A DNA stretch of 44,985 nucleotides, from NCBI GenBank assembly GCA_964642045.1, contig CAZXLZ010000002.1, forward strand, positions 1-44,985, in the 5' to 3' direction. The position numbers were made by a program, and so were the translations under genes. Of the stretch, positions 43,837 through 44,985 are shown piece by piece (the first letter of the stretch is position 1; the number at the start of each line of letters is the position of its first letter). Source of the DNA: RGIG5057 sp964642045. GTDB taxonomy: Bacteria > Bacillota > Clostridia > TANB77 > CAG-465. Under the pieces are notes generated by a model that worked only from the letters and a program-made list of their open reading frames with translations, was not told the DNA's origin and ran no database searches.

Positions 43837-44985
43837 CTTATAATTAAAAGTTTTTGTCCTTCAAGTATTAAGTTTGGATTTTCAATATTATTTATAGTAG
43901 CTATTTTCTCCACTGTAGTTTTATATTTTTTTGCTATTGACCAAAGTGTATCATTAGGTTTTACAACATATATGCTCATACTGTCTAAATTTAGTTCATC
44001 AAGTTCTTCTTCATCAATATCCTCTATAAATGATATGTCAATTATGTTATCTATAACAATATTTAATCTAAGTAAAATTTTAGCACTTATATTTCTTGAT
44101 TGCTGTTCTAAAGAAACATTTTCTACGCTAATATAAGCATTTACTTTAGAATCCTCTCCTATCTCTTCTACTTCAAATTTTTCACTTACGGGTATATCTA
44201 TAGTCTTACTCTCGAGTTCCATATTAGACTCATTTTGTGAAAGTATGCTTAGTTTTAAATTTCCCTCTATACTTAAATTTTTTCCCTCATCTTTTGTTAC
44301 TAAATAACTTGTATCAATATCATAATCTATCATGTTAAAACCTTTTGAAAGTGCATTTTCTAAAGTATCTCTAATTTCTATATCCTTCGTTACTGTTTCT
44401 ACAGACTTAACTACTTTTGAACTTTCTGACTCGTACTTCAATTCTTTTCTTTCACTGTAAAAATCATCTACATATGATACTGTTTCTTTTTCATACATTG
44501 TCACGCATACAGCTATTTGATAATCAATATCTAAAGTTTTATTGCTTGTTATATCAACATTTTGCTTTACATTAAAATCTTTTATACTATATCTTACATC
44601 AAAAAGTGAAGTATCTCTAATATTACTAAACTCAATCATACCAGTAAATGGCACTGTTATTTTTACTGTTTTTACACTCATTTCTTCAGGTGTATCTGTT
44701 AAATATAATATTTTAGCTAAAATATCACCTTTAACAAGAAGTTTATTATAACTTTGCTTTGATTCAGTGTTAATAATATCTGTTGTTATTTTAAGTATCT
44801 CACCAAAGTCAGAATTTTCATTTGGTAGCATTACATCTTCCCTTGACGTAATAGTTTCACACTTACTTTCTAAGATATTACTAAAATTTTCTTCTTTTAG
44901 CTGCATTTGTATAGAACTATCATTCTTAAAATTTTGTATAAATGGTACTTTTGAAACACTATTTGCTGTTACTTTAAATACAACC
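43833..44985 (-). CDS. SPOCS (DUF3794) and LysM domain protein, 5' end outside the window
   Basis: The frame is open to the right edge: upstream of the ATG at 44906 it still reads VVFKVTANSVSKVPFIQNF, so that ATG is internal and about 384 C-terminal residues are seen. Several SPOCS-type beta repeats are visible (KGDILAKILYLTDTPE, IDYQIAVCVTMYEKE), and a LysM domain ends the protein (MSIYVVKPNDTLWSIAKKYK, then NLILEGQKLLI). Such proteins in Clostridia are linked to spore coat or cortex and bind peptidoglycan through LysM. It overlaps yunB by 4 nt. Confidence 0.88.
   Translation of the reverse strand, partial: VVFKVTANSVSKVPFIQNFKNDSSIQMQLKEENFSNILESKCETITSREDVMLPNENSDFGEILKITTDIINTESKQSYNKLLVKGDILAKILYLTDTPEEMSVKTVKITVPFTGMIEFSNIRDTSLFDVRYSIKDFNVKQNVDITSNKTLDIDYQIAVCVTMYEKETVSYVDDFYSERKELKYESESSKVVKSVETVTKDIEIRDTLENALSKGFNMIDYDIDTSYLVTKDEGKNLSIEGNLKLSILSQNESNMELESKTIDIPVSEKFEVEEIGEDSKVNAYISVENVSLEQQSRNISAKILLRLNIVIDNIIDISFIEDIDEEELDELNLDSMSIYVVKPNDTLWSIAKKYKTTVEKIATINNIENPNLILEGQKLLIIR

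Noticed and set aside
44542..44906. ATG at 44906 as the true start of the SPOCS/LysM protein
   Set aside because: The same frame remains open and SPOCS-like up to the window edge, so the gene starts outside; no ribosome site precedes this ATG.
1..44985. tRNA, rRNA, CRISPR arrays, insertion sequences, prophage or attachment sites
   Set aside because: I looked for cloverleaf ends, repeat-spacer patterns, transposase motifs and flanking direct repeats and saw none.

Overview
The window is a strongly AT-rich chromosomal segment of a Gram-positive, endospore-forming bacterium, most likely a member of the Clostridia. The evidence is a PolC-type replicative polymerase, a PolC/RseP/CdsA/Frr cluster, a dnaG-rpoD pair, the sporulation proteins YunB, a SPOCS/LysM protein and a SpoVB-like flippase, Shine-Dalgarno-driven GTG and TTG starts, and heavy use of ATA, AGA and TTA codons. 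No rRNA, tRNA, CRISPR array, insertion sequence or prophage was seen. Most of the window is core housekeeping DNA; accessory material is scattered between these genes.

Layout. 1-5979 (minus): frr, cdsA, rseP and polC, with polC running off the left edge. 6138-7426 (plus): dapF and a small unknown gene. 7537-13117 (minus): a tight operon of a DUF5050-like membrane protein, a diacylglycerol-kinase-like enzyme, a dGTPase-like HD protein and leuS. 13454-15240 (plus): pyk and rpmB. 15299-16105 (minus): pgeF. 16207-18293 (minus): an ECF sigma factor with three small membrane proteins, probably an envelope-stress regulon. 18474-23619 (minus): a zinc-ribbon protein, then a cluster of unknown genes coding for a 47-residue helix, a 1022-residue coiled-coil protein with a duplicated module, and a membrane protein. 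23720-26467 (minus): queA and recN, the latter with a LexA-like box. 26592-28520: a frameshifted ferritin-like gene, a three-gene ParE/RelE-type toxin-antitoxin operon and a small unknown protein. 28599-32246 (minus): HU, a SpoVB-like flippase and an ABC-F ATPase. 32391-33758 (minus): three unknown small genes including a 56-residue cysteine-containing peptide. 33991-39166 (minus): rpoD, dnaG, a polytopic membrane protein and a sugar nucleotidyltransferase. 39325-40656 (minus): an MFS transporter. 40985-41479 (plus): an orphan gene with foreign-looking codon use, a consensus promoter and a structured leader containing a terminator. 41559-44985 (minus): a glycerophosphodiesterase, a Thg1-like 3'-5' polymerase, yunB and a SPOCS/LysM protein that runs off the right edge.

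The intergenic regions are unusually readable. Many genes have -35/-10 pairs at exactly 17 bp spacing, often with an extended TGn, and most units end in clean hairpins with T-tracts. The observations most worth following are the orphan gene and its attenuator-like leader (40821-41530), the chain of overlapping hairpins in front of the Thg1-like gene (43001-43088), the coiled-coil/membrane cluster (19192-23619), the 56-residue peptide (33588-33758) and the frameshifted ferritin-like gene. All functional calls come from reading motifs by eye; no database search was run.
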